Part shown: positions 11,949 to 20,937 of the stretch, in pieces
Numbering within the stretch: position 1 is the stretch's first letter
Layout: the number at the start of each line of letters is the position of its first letter
Origin: Duganella sp. 1224
Lineage (GTDB): Bacteria > Pseudomonadota > Gammaproteobacteria > Burkholderiales > Burkholderiaceae_D
Reading direction: 5' to 3'
Length of the DNA: 64,000 nucleotides
Assembly (NCBI RefSeq): GCF_013408245.1
Contig: NZ_JACBYS010000004.1
Location: forward strand, 1 to 64,000
The notes under the pieces: generated by a model
Database searches by the model: none
The model's input: the letters and a program-made list of their open reading frames with translations, nothing else
What the model was told of the DNA's origin: nothing
Position numbers and translations under genes: made by a program

Positions 11949-12713
11949 TCACCAACGCAACCACGCATCGTGCCCGGTCTTGATGATTAGCACCGAGACA
12001 ACCACCAGGAACAACTTGCGCACGAAGCTGCTGCCATGCTTCATCGCCATGCGCGACCCGATCAACGAACCGACGATCTGGCATACCGCCATCGTCAAGC
12101 CCAGCTGCCAGATCAAGTGGCCGGAATAGCCGAACCACACCAGCCCGGCAAAGTTGCACGCCACGTTGACGATCTTCGCCACCGCCGACGCCCCCAGGAA
12201 GTCAAAGCCGAACACGCGCACGAACAGAAACACCAGGAAGCTGCCAGTGCCCGGCCCAAAGAAACCGTCGTAGAAGCCGATGGCGGCGCCGACCAGCAGC
12301 GCCAGCGTCTGCTCCCTGGCACCGGAGTGAATCGGCGCGTGGACGCTGCCGAAGTCCTTCTTGGCAAAGGTGTAGATTGCCACCAGTAACAGCACCACCG
12401 GCAACGCGGTCCGCATGAAATCGGCCGACACATGCGTCACCGTGTAGGCGCCCAAAAAAGCAAACAGCAGCGCCGCTATCGCTGCCGGCGTCGCCACCGA
12501 CCAGGCGATCGTCACCCGCCGCGCATAGCTGACCGCCGCCACGCTGGTGCCGAAGATGCTGGCCAGCTTGTTGGTGCCGATCAGCGTGGCCGGCGCCATG
12601 TTCGGAAACACGGTGAACATGGTCGGCAGCTGGATCAGCCCTCCTCCGCCCACCACCGCATCGACCAGACCCGCGCCAAACGCGGCCGCCCCCAACACCC
12701 AAAAGTCCACCAT
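11949..12713 (-). CDS. TauE/SafE family (TSUP) permease
   Basis: This 254-residue polytopic membrane protein belongs to the sulfite/sulfonate exporter family. It has the N-terminal glycine-rich repeat AGLVDAVVGGGGLIQLPTM and the second-half GFYDGFFGPGTGSFLVF, the two inverted-repeat signatures of the family. The start MVDFWVLG (12713) is preferred over a longer reading because the first membrane helix begins there. The substrate cannot be inferred from neighbours. Its 3' end touches parS site 2. Confidence 0.85.
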   Translation of the reverse strand: MVDFWVLGAAAFGAGLVDAVVGGGGLIQLPTMFTVFPNMAPATLIGTNKLASIFGTSVAAVSYARRVTIAWSVATPAAIAALLFAFLGAYTVTHVSADFMRTALPVVLLLVAIYTFAKKDFGSVHAPIHSGAREQTLALLVGAAIGFYDGFFGPGTGSFLVFLFVRVFGFDFLGASAVAKIVNVACNFAGLVWFGYSGHLIWQLGLTMAVCQIVGSLIGSRMAMKHGSSFVRKLFLVVVSVLIIKTGHDAWLRW

Positions 12714-12835
12714 GATCCCGCCATCCCTCACATGCAAAGGCTCCATTGTACGGAAGAAATGTGCGGAAGCTGATGCGGATACGGCATGGCTTGGGGTAAG
12801 CTAGACGGAGAACTCACTATTGAACGGACGCCGTC

Positions 12836-14002
12836 ATGACTGATTTCCCTGCCTTTGCTTTCAGCACCGTGGCCCATATTGTTTCCGAGCTGGGCGCCGC
12901 CCGCCGGCTGGGCCAGCACATCGCCGACCGTTTTCCCGCCGCCCAGCGCGCCTTGCTGGTCACCGATCCCGGCTTCCTGAAAACCGGACTGGTCGACGCG
13001 CCGGTGGCCAGCTTGCGCAGCGCCGGCCTGGCGGTGGAGGTGTACTCGGATGTGGTGGCGGACCCGCCCGAGGTGGTGGTGCTGGAAGCGGTCGGTGCGG
13101 CGCGCGCGTTCCGGGCTGACATCGTCATCGGCCTTGGCGGTGGCAGCTCGATGGACGTGGCCAAGCTGATCGCCGTGCTGGCCGACAGCGACCAGCCGAT
13201 CAGCACCATCTATGGCATCGGCAATGTGCGCGGCGCGCGCCTGCCGCTGGTGCAGATTCCCACCACCGCCGGCACCGGCTCGGAGGTGACCAATATCGCC
13301 ATCGTCACCACCGGCGCTACCACGAAGATGGGCGTGGTGGCACCACAACTCTATGCCGATTTGGCATTGCTGGACGCGGAGTTGACGCTCGGCCTGCCGC
13401 CGCACGTGACCGCCGCCACCGGCATTGATGCGATGGTGCATGCCATCGAGGCGTACACGACCAGGTATAAAAAGAACCCGCTGTCCGACGTGCTGGCGCG
13501 CAAGGCGCTGCAGTTGTTGTCCGCCAATCTGATCGCGGTCTGCGAGGACGGCAAGAATCTGGCGGCACGCCAGGCCATGCTGCTGGGGGCGATGTTGGCC
13601 GGGCAGGCATTTTCCAACGCGCCGGTGGCGGCGGTGCATGCGCTGGCGTATCCAATCGGCGGGATTTTCCACGTGCCACATGGGTTGTCGAATTCGCTGG
13701 TGCTGCCGCATGTGCTGAGGTTCAATGCGCCGGAAGCGGCGGCGCTGTACGCGGAGTTGGCGGCGATTGTGGTGCCGGCGGCCAGCGGGTCGGTCGAGGC
13801 ACGGGCCGAGGCGTTGGCTGTTGCCATGCAGCAAATTGCGACGGTGGCGGGGATTGAGCGGACCTTGCAGCAAGTGGGAATCACGGAGGCGGATCTGGAC
13901 CGGCTGGCGGATGACGCCATGCTCCAGACCCGCTTACTCGGCAACAACCCCCGCCTCGTAACCCGGGACGACGCACGCGCCATCTACGCTGCCGCGCTTT
14001 AA
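12836..14002 (+). CDS. Iron-containing alcohol dehydrogenase
   Basis: This 388-residue group III (Fe-dependent) alcohol dehydrogenase shows the NAD-binding motif GLGGGSSMDVAKLIAVL, the PTTAGTGSEVTN block, and metal ligands in GIDAMVHAIEAYT and HALAYPIGGIFHVPHGLSN. The family oxidises or reduces short-chain alcohols, or acts on hydroxyacid-type substrates. It is transcribed alone, convergent with the 3HB-oligomer hydrolase gene, and a shared palindrome sits between the two stops. A role in hydroxybutyrate metabolism is possible but only inferred from position. Confidence 0.88.
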   Translation: MTDFPAFAFSTVAHIVSELGAARRLGQHIADRFPAAQRALLVTDPGFLKTGLVDAPVASLRSAGLAVEVYSDVVADPPEVVVLEAVGAARAFRADIVIGLGGGSSMDVAKLIAVLADSDQPISTIYGIGNVRGARLPLVQIPTTAGTGSEVTNIAIVTTGATTKMGVVAPQLYADLALLDAELTLGLPPHVTAATGIDAMVHAIEAYTTRYKKNPLSDVLARKALQLLSANLIAVCEDGKNLAARQAMLLGAMLAGQAFSNAPVAAVHALAYPIGGIFHVPHGLSNSLVLPHVLRFNAPEAAALYAELAAIVVPAASGSVEARAEALAVAMQQIATVAGIERTLQQVGITEADLDRLADDAMLQTRLLGNNPRLVTRDDARAIYAAAL

Positions 14003-14027
14003 TTTTTACCCCGCACGGCGGCACACC

Positions 14028-14057
14028 GGGGTCTGACCCCGGACGGGGTCAGACCCC
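14028..14057. repeat. GGGGTCTGACCCC-family palindrome
   Basis: Two 13-bp arms flank GGAC. The element sits between the convergent stops of the alcohol dehydrogenase (14002) and the oligomer hydrolase (14082). It could end transcription from both sides, but has no T-tract. The flanking bases toward 14082 (GGGGGTTC...TCAATCAGG) resemble those of the 61825 copy. Confidence 0.85.
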
Positions 14058-14081
14058 ATCGCCGGGGGTTCGCTGCGCCGC

Positions 14082-16136
14082 TCAATCAGGGATTGTAATC
14101 GTGGTGCCGCTGACCAGAATCGAGTTCGCCGCCGTTGGGGTCGCGGCGAACGGCGGCACATTGGCGGACGTGACCGGCGTGGTATTGTCCGCCCGGGTCA
14201 CCGTCCGCACCACCTGCGACGGTGGCAGCGGCGTGGCGCCGTTGCGCAAGCTGGCCAGCATCGCATCCAGCGCCCGGAACAGATACACGTGCAACGGTAC
14301 GATATTGCCCGGCAGCGCATTCGCGAACGAATCGAAATGGTTGGCATTCGTCACCTCGATGTAGCGCAGCTTGCTCGCACTGCCCTCCACCGCCGCATTC
14401 AGCCCCGCATACGCCCGTGACGCAAAATTCACCGGAATCAGCGTATCGCTGCGCCCCTGTACGATGATGGCCGGCTTGCCCTTCAGATTACCCGTCGCCG
14501 CCACCTCTGCCATGCCGGCCCGGACGCGCGCGCTCTGCGCCGCCAGCGCAGCACTCAACGGCGCGCCGGTGACGGCATCGACGCCGGTCGCCAGCGAGCG
14601 CAGGCACAGGAAGCCGTCCAGCGACTGGTCGGCTATGCCGCTGCCCGGCGACACGCCCGCGTTATACGCCCTGGCCCCGCCGACCGAATCTTCGTACACC
14701 ACGCTGCCAACGATACCATTCTGCGTGGCGAAGCTGCTGGCCTTCTGCGCGGACGTGAACGCCACCGGCACCCCACTCGCATCGGTCGGCGCAAATGTGA
14801 AACCGCAGACCTTATCCGTCACAGAAAACTTGCCGTAGGCGTAGGCATACGTCACCGCCACCAGGATGTTGGTGCCGGCATGGGCCGCTTGCAGCACATC
14901 GGCGTCCGGCAGCCAGCCGTAGGCCTTGAGGCGCGCCTTGGCATCATTCTGCTGCGCGGTCAGGTCGGCGCCGCTCAACAGGCCACGCGCGACCAGCGCA
15001 GTGCAGCGTCCCGGCGCCGCCGCCGTCGAAGCGATGCACGGCTGGTAGAGGGCGGCATAAGTCGAGTAATCGAACAGCGCCTTGCCCTGCCCTGTCACCG
15101 CCGCCGCGCCCTGGCGCACCGAGTAGCCGGTGCCGCTCTTCGGCTGGATCTGCGGTTCGCTGGCGGCCACACCGGAGATCAGGCCCTTGGTGTCCTGCTC
15201 GGCCGCCAGCAGCGCCGCGCCGGCACCGTTGGAAATGCTGGAGGCGATGGTGATCGTGTTCTTGGGCGTCAACGCCACGATGTGGCTTTTGTTGTCCCGC
15301 GCCAGCGCGCCGTACTTCTCGTTGAGTACATAGAAGGCAAACTCCACCGCCTGCAAGGTGTACTTGCCCCAGTCCTTTTCCGGATTCTGCTGCGAGTGCG
15401 CGTGCTTGAAGGCGATGCGGCCCGGATAGGCCGCGGCAAACGCGGCGCGCTCGGCGTCGCTCAGCGCCGGGGCGAACGTGGCGTTGGCGCCGGCCGCCGC
15501 CCGGCTGGCGCGCACGCCGTTCTGCAAGTTCACGCTGTCGTCGTCGAAGGCATACAGGCCGGTGCCGCTGCCCTTGTCGGCGTAGGTCACCGCGCAGTTG
15601 TTCTTCAGGCCCCACTCGCCGGAGCTGCCGATGGCGCCGTAGATGCCGCGCGAGCCGCTCGATGTGCCGGTGACGATGCAGGGATTTTTCACGTCGAACC
15701 CGGCCGGCACCTGCACCATGAGCGTGACGTTGTTGTCGGTATAGGCCAAATACTCGGTGCCGGCGATCTTGCCCTCGCCGGTGCCGGCCACGCCCTTGGC
15801 ATCCACATTCGGGCCGTACAGCGTGCCGTAGCCGCTGTTGGCGGCGATATCCAGCACCGCGCGGTAATTGCTGTAGATGGCGTTGCGGCGCAGCTCGGCG
15901 GCGGTGGGATTGTTGGCGTCGGCATAGGCCGGCGGCGCGGCGGCCGCCAGTCCGGTCTTGCCCAGGCCGGCGGTCAGCAGGTCGTCGCTGACGCCGTCGT
16001 AGGTATTGCTGCTGATCGCGCCGAGATAGGACGGCTTGAAGTTCAGGTCTTCCGGCTGGTCCGGGTCATGATGATCCGAACCGCAGGCGGTGACTGCGAT
16101 GCCGGCCAGCGCCAGCACAATGGTTTTGATTTGCAT
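14082..16136 (-). CDS. 3-hydroxybutyrate oligomer hydrolase, probable lipoprotein
   Basis: The protein resembles D-3-hydroxybutyrate oligomer hydrolases, which split 3HB dimers and oligomers from PHB breakdown. After the signal MQIKTIVLALAGIAVTACGS comes a lipobox-like VTAC, suggesting an envelope lipoprotein. The central TGTSSGSRGIYGAIGSSGEWG segment contains the serine-rich nucleophile region. The start at 16136 is chosen because GAGGAG lies just before it; upstream codons are not signal-like. The length of 684 residues fits the family. It begins 7 bp after the livM stop, so it is the last gene of the ABC-transporter operon. Confidence 0.85.
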   Translation of the reverse strand: MQIKTIVLALAGIAVTACGSDHHDPDQPEDLNFKPSYLGAISSNTYDGVSDDLLTAGLGKTGLAAAAPPAYADANNPTAAELRRNAIYSNYRAVLDIAANSGYGTLYGPNVDAKGVAGTGEGKIAGTEYLAYTDNNVTLMVQVPAGFDVKNPCIVTGTSSGSRGIYGAIGSSGEWGLKNNCAVTYADKGSGTGLYAFDDDSVNLQNGVRASRAAAGANATFAPALSDAERAAFAAAYPGRIAFKHAHSQQNPEKDWGKYTLQAVEFAFYVLNEKYGALARDNKSHIVALTPKNTITIASSISNGAGAALLAAEQDTKGLISGVAASEPQIQPKSGTGYSVRQGAAAVTGQGKALFDYSTYAALYQPCIASTAAAPGRCTALVARGLLSGADLTAQQNDAKARLKAYGWLPDADVLQAAHAGTNILVAVTYAYAYGKFSVTDKVCGFTFAPTDASGVPVAFTSAQKASSFATQNGIVGSVVYEDSVGGARAYNAGVSPGSGIADQSLDGFLCLRSLATGVDAVTGAPLSAALAAQSARVRAGMAEVAATGNLKGKPAIIVQGRSDTLIPVNFASRAYAGLNAAVEGSASKLRYIEVTNANHFDSFANALPGNIVPLHVYLFRALDAMLASLRNGATPLPPSQVVRTVTRADNTTPVTSANVPPFAATPTAANSILVSGTTITIPD

Positions 16137-16143
16137 ACGCTCC

Positions 16144-17121
16144 TCACACTGGTTTCTTCTTTCCGGCCAGCGCAATGAACTCACCGATAATGCCGCGCCG
16201 GAACAACAGCACACAAATAATGAAGATCAGGCCAACCACCATGTTGACCGCTTCGCCGATGGTGTTAAACCATTCAATCCCGCTGAGCCGGGCCAGCAAC
16301 GCGCCCCAGTCGCCCAGCTTGTTTTCCAGCGCGATAATGATGATGGCGCCGAGCATCGGGCCGGCCAGCGTGCCCATGCCGCCCACCAGCGTCATCAGGA
16401 TTACCAGGCCGGACATCGTCCAGTGGACGTCGGTCAAGGTTTCAAAGCCCAGCACCACGGTCTTGGTGGCGCCGGCCAGCGCCGCCAGCGCGGCCGACAG
16501 CACGAAGGCCAGCAGCTTGTACTTGTCGACGTCATAGCCGAGCGAGACGGCGCGCGGCTCGTTCTCCTTGATCGCCTTCAGCACCTGGCCGAACGGCGAA
16601 TGCACGGTGCGCACGATCAGCGCAAACGCCAGCACGCAAATGCCGAGCACGACGAAGTACAGGACGGTGTCGTTGCTGAGGTCGACCACGCCAAGCAGCC
16701 TTCCACGTGGAACGCCTTGCAGGCCGTCCTCGCCGCCGGTGAAGTTCCCTGCCCGCAGCGCGCCGAAGTACACCATCTGCGCCAGCGCCAGCGTAATCAT
16801 CGAAAAGTAGATGCCCTGGCGGCGGATCGCCAGCGCGCCCATCACCAGCCCGATCAGCGCGCCAGCGGCGACGCCGGCCAGAATCCCAAGCTCGAACGGC
16901 AGTCCCCAGTTCCTCAGCGCGTTGCCGGCCACGTAACCGGCGGCGCCAAAGAAGGCCGCATGGCCGAAGGACAGCAGCCCGGTAAAGCCGATCAGCAGGT
17001 TGAACGCGCAGGCGAACAGCGCAAAGCACAGCAGCTTGGACAGGAACACCGGATAGCCGACAAACGGCGCGGCGACCGCGACGGCCAAGGCGAGCAGATA
17101 GCCGATTTTCTTGTTCATCAT
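16144..17121 (-). CDS. livM: Branched-chain-type ABC transporter permease (LivM-like)
   Basis: This is the second membrane subunit of a HAAT-type importer. The 325-residue polytopic protein has the family signature NLLIGFTGLLSFGHAAFFGAAGYVAG and the cytoplasmic loop VLKAIKENEPRAVSLGYDV that contacts the ATPases. The start MMNKKIG overlaps the livH stop (ATGATGA). A longer in-frame reading exists but would run through livH. The downstream oligomer hydrolase suggests the transported substrate may be a hydroxyacid rather than an amino acid. Confidence 0.9.
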   Translation of the reverse strand: MMNKKIGYLLALAVAVAAPFVGYPVFLSKLLCFALFACAFNLLIGFTGLLSFGHAAFFGAAGYVAGNALRNWGLPFELGILAGVAAGALIGLVMGALAIRRQGIYFSMITLALAQMVYFGALRAGNFTGGEDGLQGVPRGRLLGVVDLSNDTVLYFVVLGICVLAFALIVRTVHSPFGQVLKAIKENEPRAVSLGYDVDKYKLLAFVLSAALAALAGATKTVVLGFETLTDVHWTMSGLVILMTLVGGMGTLAGPMLGAIIIIALENKLGDWGALLARLSGIEWFNTIGEAVNMVVGLIFIICVLLFRRGIIGEFIALAGKKKPV

Positions 17122-18002
17122 TTTTCCTTCCCGAACAGGCCGGCCGGACGCAGCAACAGCACCACCACCATCACCAGGAACACCACGGTGGACGAAAACT
17201 CCGGATAGAACACCTTGGTCAGGCCCTCGATGACGCCCAGCGCCAGCCCGGTCAGGATCGAGCCCATGATCGACCCCATGCCGCCGATCACCACAACGGC
17301 GAAGACGACGATAATCAGGTTCTGCCCCATCAGGGGTTGCACCTGGATGATGGGGGCCGCCAAAACGCCTGCAAAGCCCGCCAAAGCGACGCCGAAGCCG
17401 TAGGTCAGCGTCACCATCAGCGGCACGTTGATGCCGAACGCTTCCACCAGCTTGGGATTCTCGGTGCCGGCGCGCAGGTAGGCGCCGAGCTTGGTCTTTT
17501 CGATGACAAACCAGGTCGACAGGCATACCACCAGCGAGGCCACCACCACCCAGGCGCGATAATTCGGCAGCAGCATGAAGCCGAGGTCGGTGGAACCGGC
17601 CAGCGCCTCGGGCGTCTGAAACGGCTGGCCGGAGACGCCGTAGAACGAGCGGAACACGCCCTCCAGCAGCAGCGTGATGCCGAAGGTCAGCAGCAGCCCG
17701 TACAGGTGGTCCAGCTTGTACAGATGGCGCAGCATGGTCTTCTCGATGACGATGCCGAACACGCCGACCAACAGCGGCGCCAGCACCAGCATCACCCAGT
17801 AATTCAGGCCCCAGTACTCGATGCCCATCCACGCCAGGAACGCGCCCATCATGTACAGCGCGCCGTGGGCAAAGTTAATCACATTGAGCAGGCCAAAGAT
17901 CACCGCCAGGCCCAGCGACAGCATCGCGTAGAACGAGCCGTTGACCAGCCCCAGCAGCAGCTGGCTCATAATCATGGGCAAGGGATAGCCGAAGATTTCC
18001 AT
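17118..18002 (-). CDS. livH: Branched-chain-type ABC transporter permease (LivH-like)
   Basis: This is the first membrane subunit of the importer: 294 residues, about eight helices, starting MEIFGYPLPMIMSQLLLGLVNGSFYAMLSLGLAVIFG. It has the family loop RAGTENPKLVEAFGINV, which interacts with the ATPases. It is separated from the binding-protein gene by a 126-bp spacer containing a two-hairpin REP element, which may set different expression levels within the operon. It overlaps livM at its 3' end. Confidence 0.92.
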   Translation of the reverse strand: MEIFGYPLPMIMSQLLLGLVNGSFYAMLSLGLAVIFGLLNVINFAHGALYMMGAFLAWMGIEYWGLNYWVMLVLAPLLVGVFGIVIEKTMLRHLYKLDHLYGLLLTFGITLLLEGVFRSFYGVSGQPFQTPEALAGSTDLGFMLLPNYRAWVVVASLVVCLSTWFVIEKTKLGAYLRAGTENPKLVEAFGINVPLMVTLTYGFGVALAGFAGVLAAPIIQVQPLMGQNLIIVVFAVVVIGGMGSIMGSILTGLALGVIEGLTKVFYPEFSSTVVFLVMVVVLLLRPAGLFGKEK

Positions 18003-18034
18003 GGGAATCCGTACATTGAGAGATCAGACGAACC

Positions 18035-18112
18035 GTCATTCCGGCGCACGCCGGAATCCATAGAACGCTGGCCATGACGCTCAGCATGGATTCCAGCGTT
18101 CGCTGGAATGAC
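18035..18112. repeat. REP/BIME-type element, two inverted hairpins
   Basis: Two perfect hairpins, ATTCCGGCG/CGCCGGAAT (18038-18057) and ATTCCAGCG/CGCTGGAAT (18090-18109), face each other, and the outer bases GTCATT/AATGAC also pair. The unit GTCATTCCGGCGCA..GCCGGAATCCATAG recurs at 26962-26990. It is located between the binding-protein and livH genes. Confidence 0.85.
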
Positions 18113-18128
18113 GCGGGGATAACTTAGA

Positions 18129-19325
18129 TTATTTCCACAGGCTGCACTTGGTTTCCGCCTTGGTGGCGTATGCCTGCTCGCCCGGAATCGTGGCCACGAC
18201 CTTGTAGTAATCCCACGGATATTTCGACTCCGACGGCTTCTTCACTTCCATCAGATACATATCGTGGACCATGCGGCCGTCGGGCCGGATCGTGCCGTTC
18301 TTGGTGAACACGTCGTTGATCTTGTTCGCCTTCAGGTAGGCCATCACCTTGTCGGAATCGTCGGTGCCGACCGCCTTCACCGCCTTCAGGTAATTGCCGG
18401 CGGCCGAATAGTCGGCGGCCTGCAGCATCGACGGCTCCTTCTTCATCTTCTCGAAATAGCGCTTGGACCAGGCGCGCGACTCCGGGCTCATGTCCCAATA
18501 CCAGCCGTCGGTCAGGTACATGCCCTGGGTCAGGTTCAGCCCCAGCGAGTGCACGTCGTTGATGAAGATCAGCAGGCCGGCCAGCTTCATCTTCTTGGTG
18601 ATGCCGAACTCGTTGGCGGCCTTGATCGAGTTGATGGCGTCGCCGCCGGCGTTGGCCAGGCCCAGGATCTGCGCCCCGGACGACTGCGCCTGCAGCAGGA
18701 AGGACGAGAAGTCCGACGCCGACAGCGGATGCTTGACCGAGCCCATCACCTTGCCGCCGGCCGACTTGACCAGGTCCGACGTGTCTTTTTCCAGCGACTG
18801 GCCAAACGCATAGTCGGCGGTCAGGAAATACCAGTTCTTGCCGCCCTGCTTGACGATGGCGCCGCCGGTGCCGCGCGCCAGCGCGATGGTGTCGTAGGCG
18901 TAATGCACGGTGTAGGGCGTGCATTCCTCGTTGGTCAGGCGGGCCGAGCCGGCGCCGATCGAGACGAAGATTTTTTTCTTCTCGGCCGCCACCTTGGCCA
19001 TGGCCAGGTTGGCGCCGGAATTGGTGCCGCCGATCAGCATGTCCACGCCCTGCTGGTCGAACCACTCGCGCGCCTTGGAGGCGGCGATGTCGGCCTTGTT
19101 CTGGTGGTCGGCGGAAATGAATTCGATCTTCTTGCCGTTGATGTTGCCGCCCGCGTCGGCGATCGCCATCTTGATGGCCTCGGCGCCGCCGGCGCCGTCG
19201 ATGTCGGTGTACAGGCCGGACATGTCGGTGATGAAGCCGATCTTGATGGTGTCGCCCGAAATCTGTGCCTGGGCGGAGAAGGTCGCGCAAGCGGCGACGG
19301 CGAGGGTTATGGCTTTGATTTTCAT
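18129..19325 (-). CDS. ABC transporter substrate-binding protein (LivK-like)
   Basis: This is the periplasmic binding protein of the importer. It has a cleavable signal (MKIKAITLAVAACATFSAQA) and a type I periplasmic fold beginning ISGDTIKIGFITDMSGLYTDIDG. The start at 19325 is taken from the signal peptide and upstream GGAGACGAAC. Length is 398 residues. Motifs such as EFISADHQNKADIAASKAREWFDQ match the peripheral amino-acid/aromatic binding-protein group. The ligand cannot be read from sequence. It lies between livF and livH. Confidence 0.88.
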   Translation of the reverse strand: MKIKAITLAVAACATFSAQAQISGDTIKIGFITDMSGLYTDIDGAGGAEAIKMAIADAGGNINGKKIEFISADHQNKADIAASKAREWFDQQGVDMLIGGTNSGANLAMAKVAAEKKKIFVSIGAGSARLTNEECTPYTVHYAYDTIALARGTGGAIVKQGGKNWYFLTADYAFGQSLEKDTSDLVKSAGGKVMGSVKHPLSASDFSSFLLQAQSSGAQILGLANAGGDAINSIKAANEFGITKKMKLAGLLIFINDVHSLGLNLTQGMYLTDGWYWDMSPESRAWSKRYFEKMKKEPSMLQAADYSAAGNYLKAVKAVGTDDSDKVMAYLKANKINDVFTKNGTIRPDGRMVHDMYLMEVKKPSESKYPWDYYKVVATIPGEQAYATKAETKCSLWK

Positions 19326-19353
19326 TGTTCGTCTCCTACCGTGGTTTTTATTT

Positions 19354-20061
19354 TCAAACACCGAGAAGCTCGTTCAACACCGGCATCTTGGCGTCCAACT
19401 CCGATGCAACAAAGGTCTCGACTATCTGCCCGTGTTCCATCACATAAAACCGGTCGGCCAGCGGCGCGGCAAACCGGAAATTCTGTTCCACCATCACGAT
19501 GGTGTAGCCCTTGGCTTTGAGCGTGGTGATCATGCGCGCCAGCCCCTGCACGATGACCGGCGCCAGCCCTTCCGAGATTTCATCCAGCAGCAGCAGGCGC
19601 GCGCCGGTGCGCAGGATGCGCGCCACCGCCAGCATCTGCTGCTCGCCGCCGGACAGGCGCGTGCCCTGGCTGTGCTTGCGCTCCTCCAGGTTGGGAAACA
19701 TCGCGTAGATTTCCGCCACCGACATGCCCTTGTCCACGCCGTTCAGCTGCGGCGGCAGCATCAGGTTTTCCTCGGTCGACAGCGACGAGAATATGCCGCG
19801 CTCCTCCGGGCAATAACCGATGCCGAGGTGGGCGATCTTGTGCGTCTGCAGGCCGATCGCCTCCTTGCCGTTGACCTTGATCGAGCCCTTGCGCGCGCCG
19901 GTCAGGCCCATGATGGCGCGCAGCGTGGTGGTGCGGCCGGCGCCGTTGCGGCCCAGCAGCGTCACCACCTCGCCCGGCTGCACCGTCATGTTGACGTTGT
20001 GCAGGATGTGCGACTCGCCGTACCAGGCTTGCAGGTTCGAGATGTCCAGCGCGGCCGCCAT
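19354..20061 (-). CDS. livF: Branched-chain-type ABC transporter ATPase (LivF-like), Walker A Lys to Arg
   Basis: This is the second ATPase of the importer, 235 residues. It has the signature LSGGEQQMLAVARIL and Walker B LLLLDEISEGLAP. The P-loop reads GRNGAGRTTT instead of GRNGAGKTTT: the codon is CGC on the coding strand, so the usual catalytic lysine is arginine. The partner ATPase LivG keeps lysine. The start overlaps the livG stop. Either activity is carried mainly by LivG or this Arg variant is tolerated in the subfamily. Confidence 0.9.
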   Translation of the reverse strand: MAAALDISNLQAWYGESHILHNVNMTVQPGEVVTLLGRNGAGRTTTLRAIMGLTGARKGSIKVNGKEAIGLQTHKIAHLGIGYCPEERGIFSSLSTEENLMLPPQLNGVDKGMSVAEIYAMFPNLEERKHSQGTRLSGGEQQMLAVARILRTGARLLLLDEISEGLAPVIVQGLARMITTLKAKGYTIVMVEQNFRFAAPLADRFYVMEHGQIVETFVASELDAKMPVLNELLGV

Positions 20062-20831
20062 CAGTGCGCTCCTTCCAGCACGCTGGCTTCCGTGCCCATG
20101 TACGCTTCCATCACCTGCGCGTTGCGCGACACCTCGGCGTACGAGCCCTCCGCCAGCATGGCGCCGCGCTGCAGCACCGAGATCTTGTCGCAGATGCCGG
20201 ACACCACCTTCATGTTGTGCTCGACCATCAGGATGGTGCGGCCGGCCGACACTTTTTTGATCAGCTCGGTGACACGGTGCACATCCTCGTGGCCCATGCC
20301 CTGCGTCGGTTCATCCAGCAGCATCAGCTCCGGTTCCATCGCCAGCGTGGTGGCGATTTCCAGCGCGCGCTTGCGGCCGTAAGGCATGTCGACCGTGATG
20401 GTATCGGCGAAGCCGGTCAGGTCGACTTCCGCCAGCAACTGCATGGCGCGGTCGTTGAGGCGGTCCAGCGCGCGTTCGCTCTGCCAGAAAAAGAAGCTGG
20501 TGCCGAGCTGGCGCTGCAAGCCGATGCGCACATTCTGCAACACCGTCAGGTGCGGAAAGACAGCGGAAATCTGAAACGACCGGATCACGCCCATGCGGGC
20601 GATCTGTGCCGGGCGGGCGGCGGTGATGTCATTGCCGTTGAACAGGATCTGGCCCGAGGTCGGCACCAGGAACTTGGTCAGCAGATTGAAGCATGTGGTT
20701 TTGCCTGCCCCGTTGGGGCCGATCAGCGCGTGGATGTGGCCGCGCTGCACTTTGAGATTCACGTCGTTGACCGCGGTAAAACCCTTGAATTCCTTGGTCA
20801 AACGCTTTGTTTCCAAGATAACGTCGGACAT
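20061..20831 (-). CDS. livG: Branched-chain-type ABC transporter ATPase (LivG-like)
   Basis: This is the first ATPase of the importer and the first gene of the six-gene operon livG-livF-livK-livH-livM-hydrolase. The 256-residue protein has Walker A GPNGAGKTTCFNLLT and Walker B LMLLDEPTQGM. The ABC signature is poorly matched (VDMPYGRKRALEIATTLA), as is usual for this subfamily. GGGAGACAGG precedes the ATG. A plausible sigma-70 promoter lies at 20875-20903. Confidence 0.93.
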   Translation of the reverse strand: MSDVILETKRLTKEFKGFTAVNDVNLKVQRGHIHALIGPNGAGKTTCFNLLTKFLVPTSGQILFNGNDITAARPAQIARMGVIRSFQISAVFPHLTVLQNVRIGLQRQLGTSFFFWQSERALDRLNDRAMQLLAEVDLTGFADTITVDMPYGRKRALEIATTLAMEPELMLLDEPTQGMGHEDVHRVTELIKKVSAGRTILMVEHNMKVVSGICDKISVLQRGAMLAEGSYAEVSRNAQVMEAYMGTEASVLEGAH

Positions 20832-20874
20832 CCTGTCTCCCTGTTATTCTTTTCAAAGTACCAATTTTTTCTAG

Positions 20875-20903
20875 ATCATACACAGTAACAAATTGGCTAA
20901 CAA
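20875..20903 (-). promoter_or_regulatory. Candidate sigma-70 promoter of the liv-type operon
   Basis: On the minus strand TTGTTA (20898-20903) and TATGAT (20875-20880) are spaced by 17 bp, about 45 bp upstream of the livG start. The -10 has one and the -35 two mismatches from consensus. This is sequence evidence only. Confidence 0.45.
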
Positions 20904-20937
20904 TACAGTATAAATACGATGAATTTTTGATCTACAT

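Noticed and set aside
16703..16718. Palindrome TTCCACGTGGAA within livM
   Set aside because: It is a palindrome containing CACGTG but does not match the asymmetric parS arms, and it is within coding sequence.
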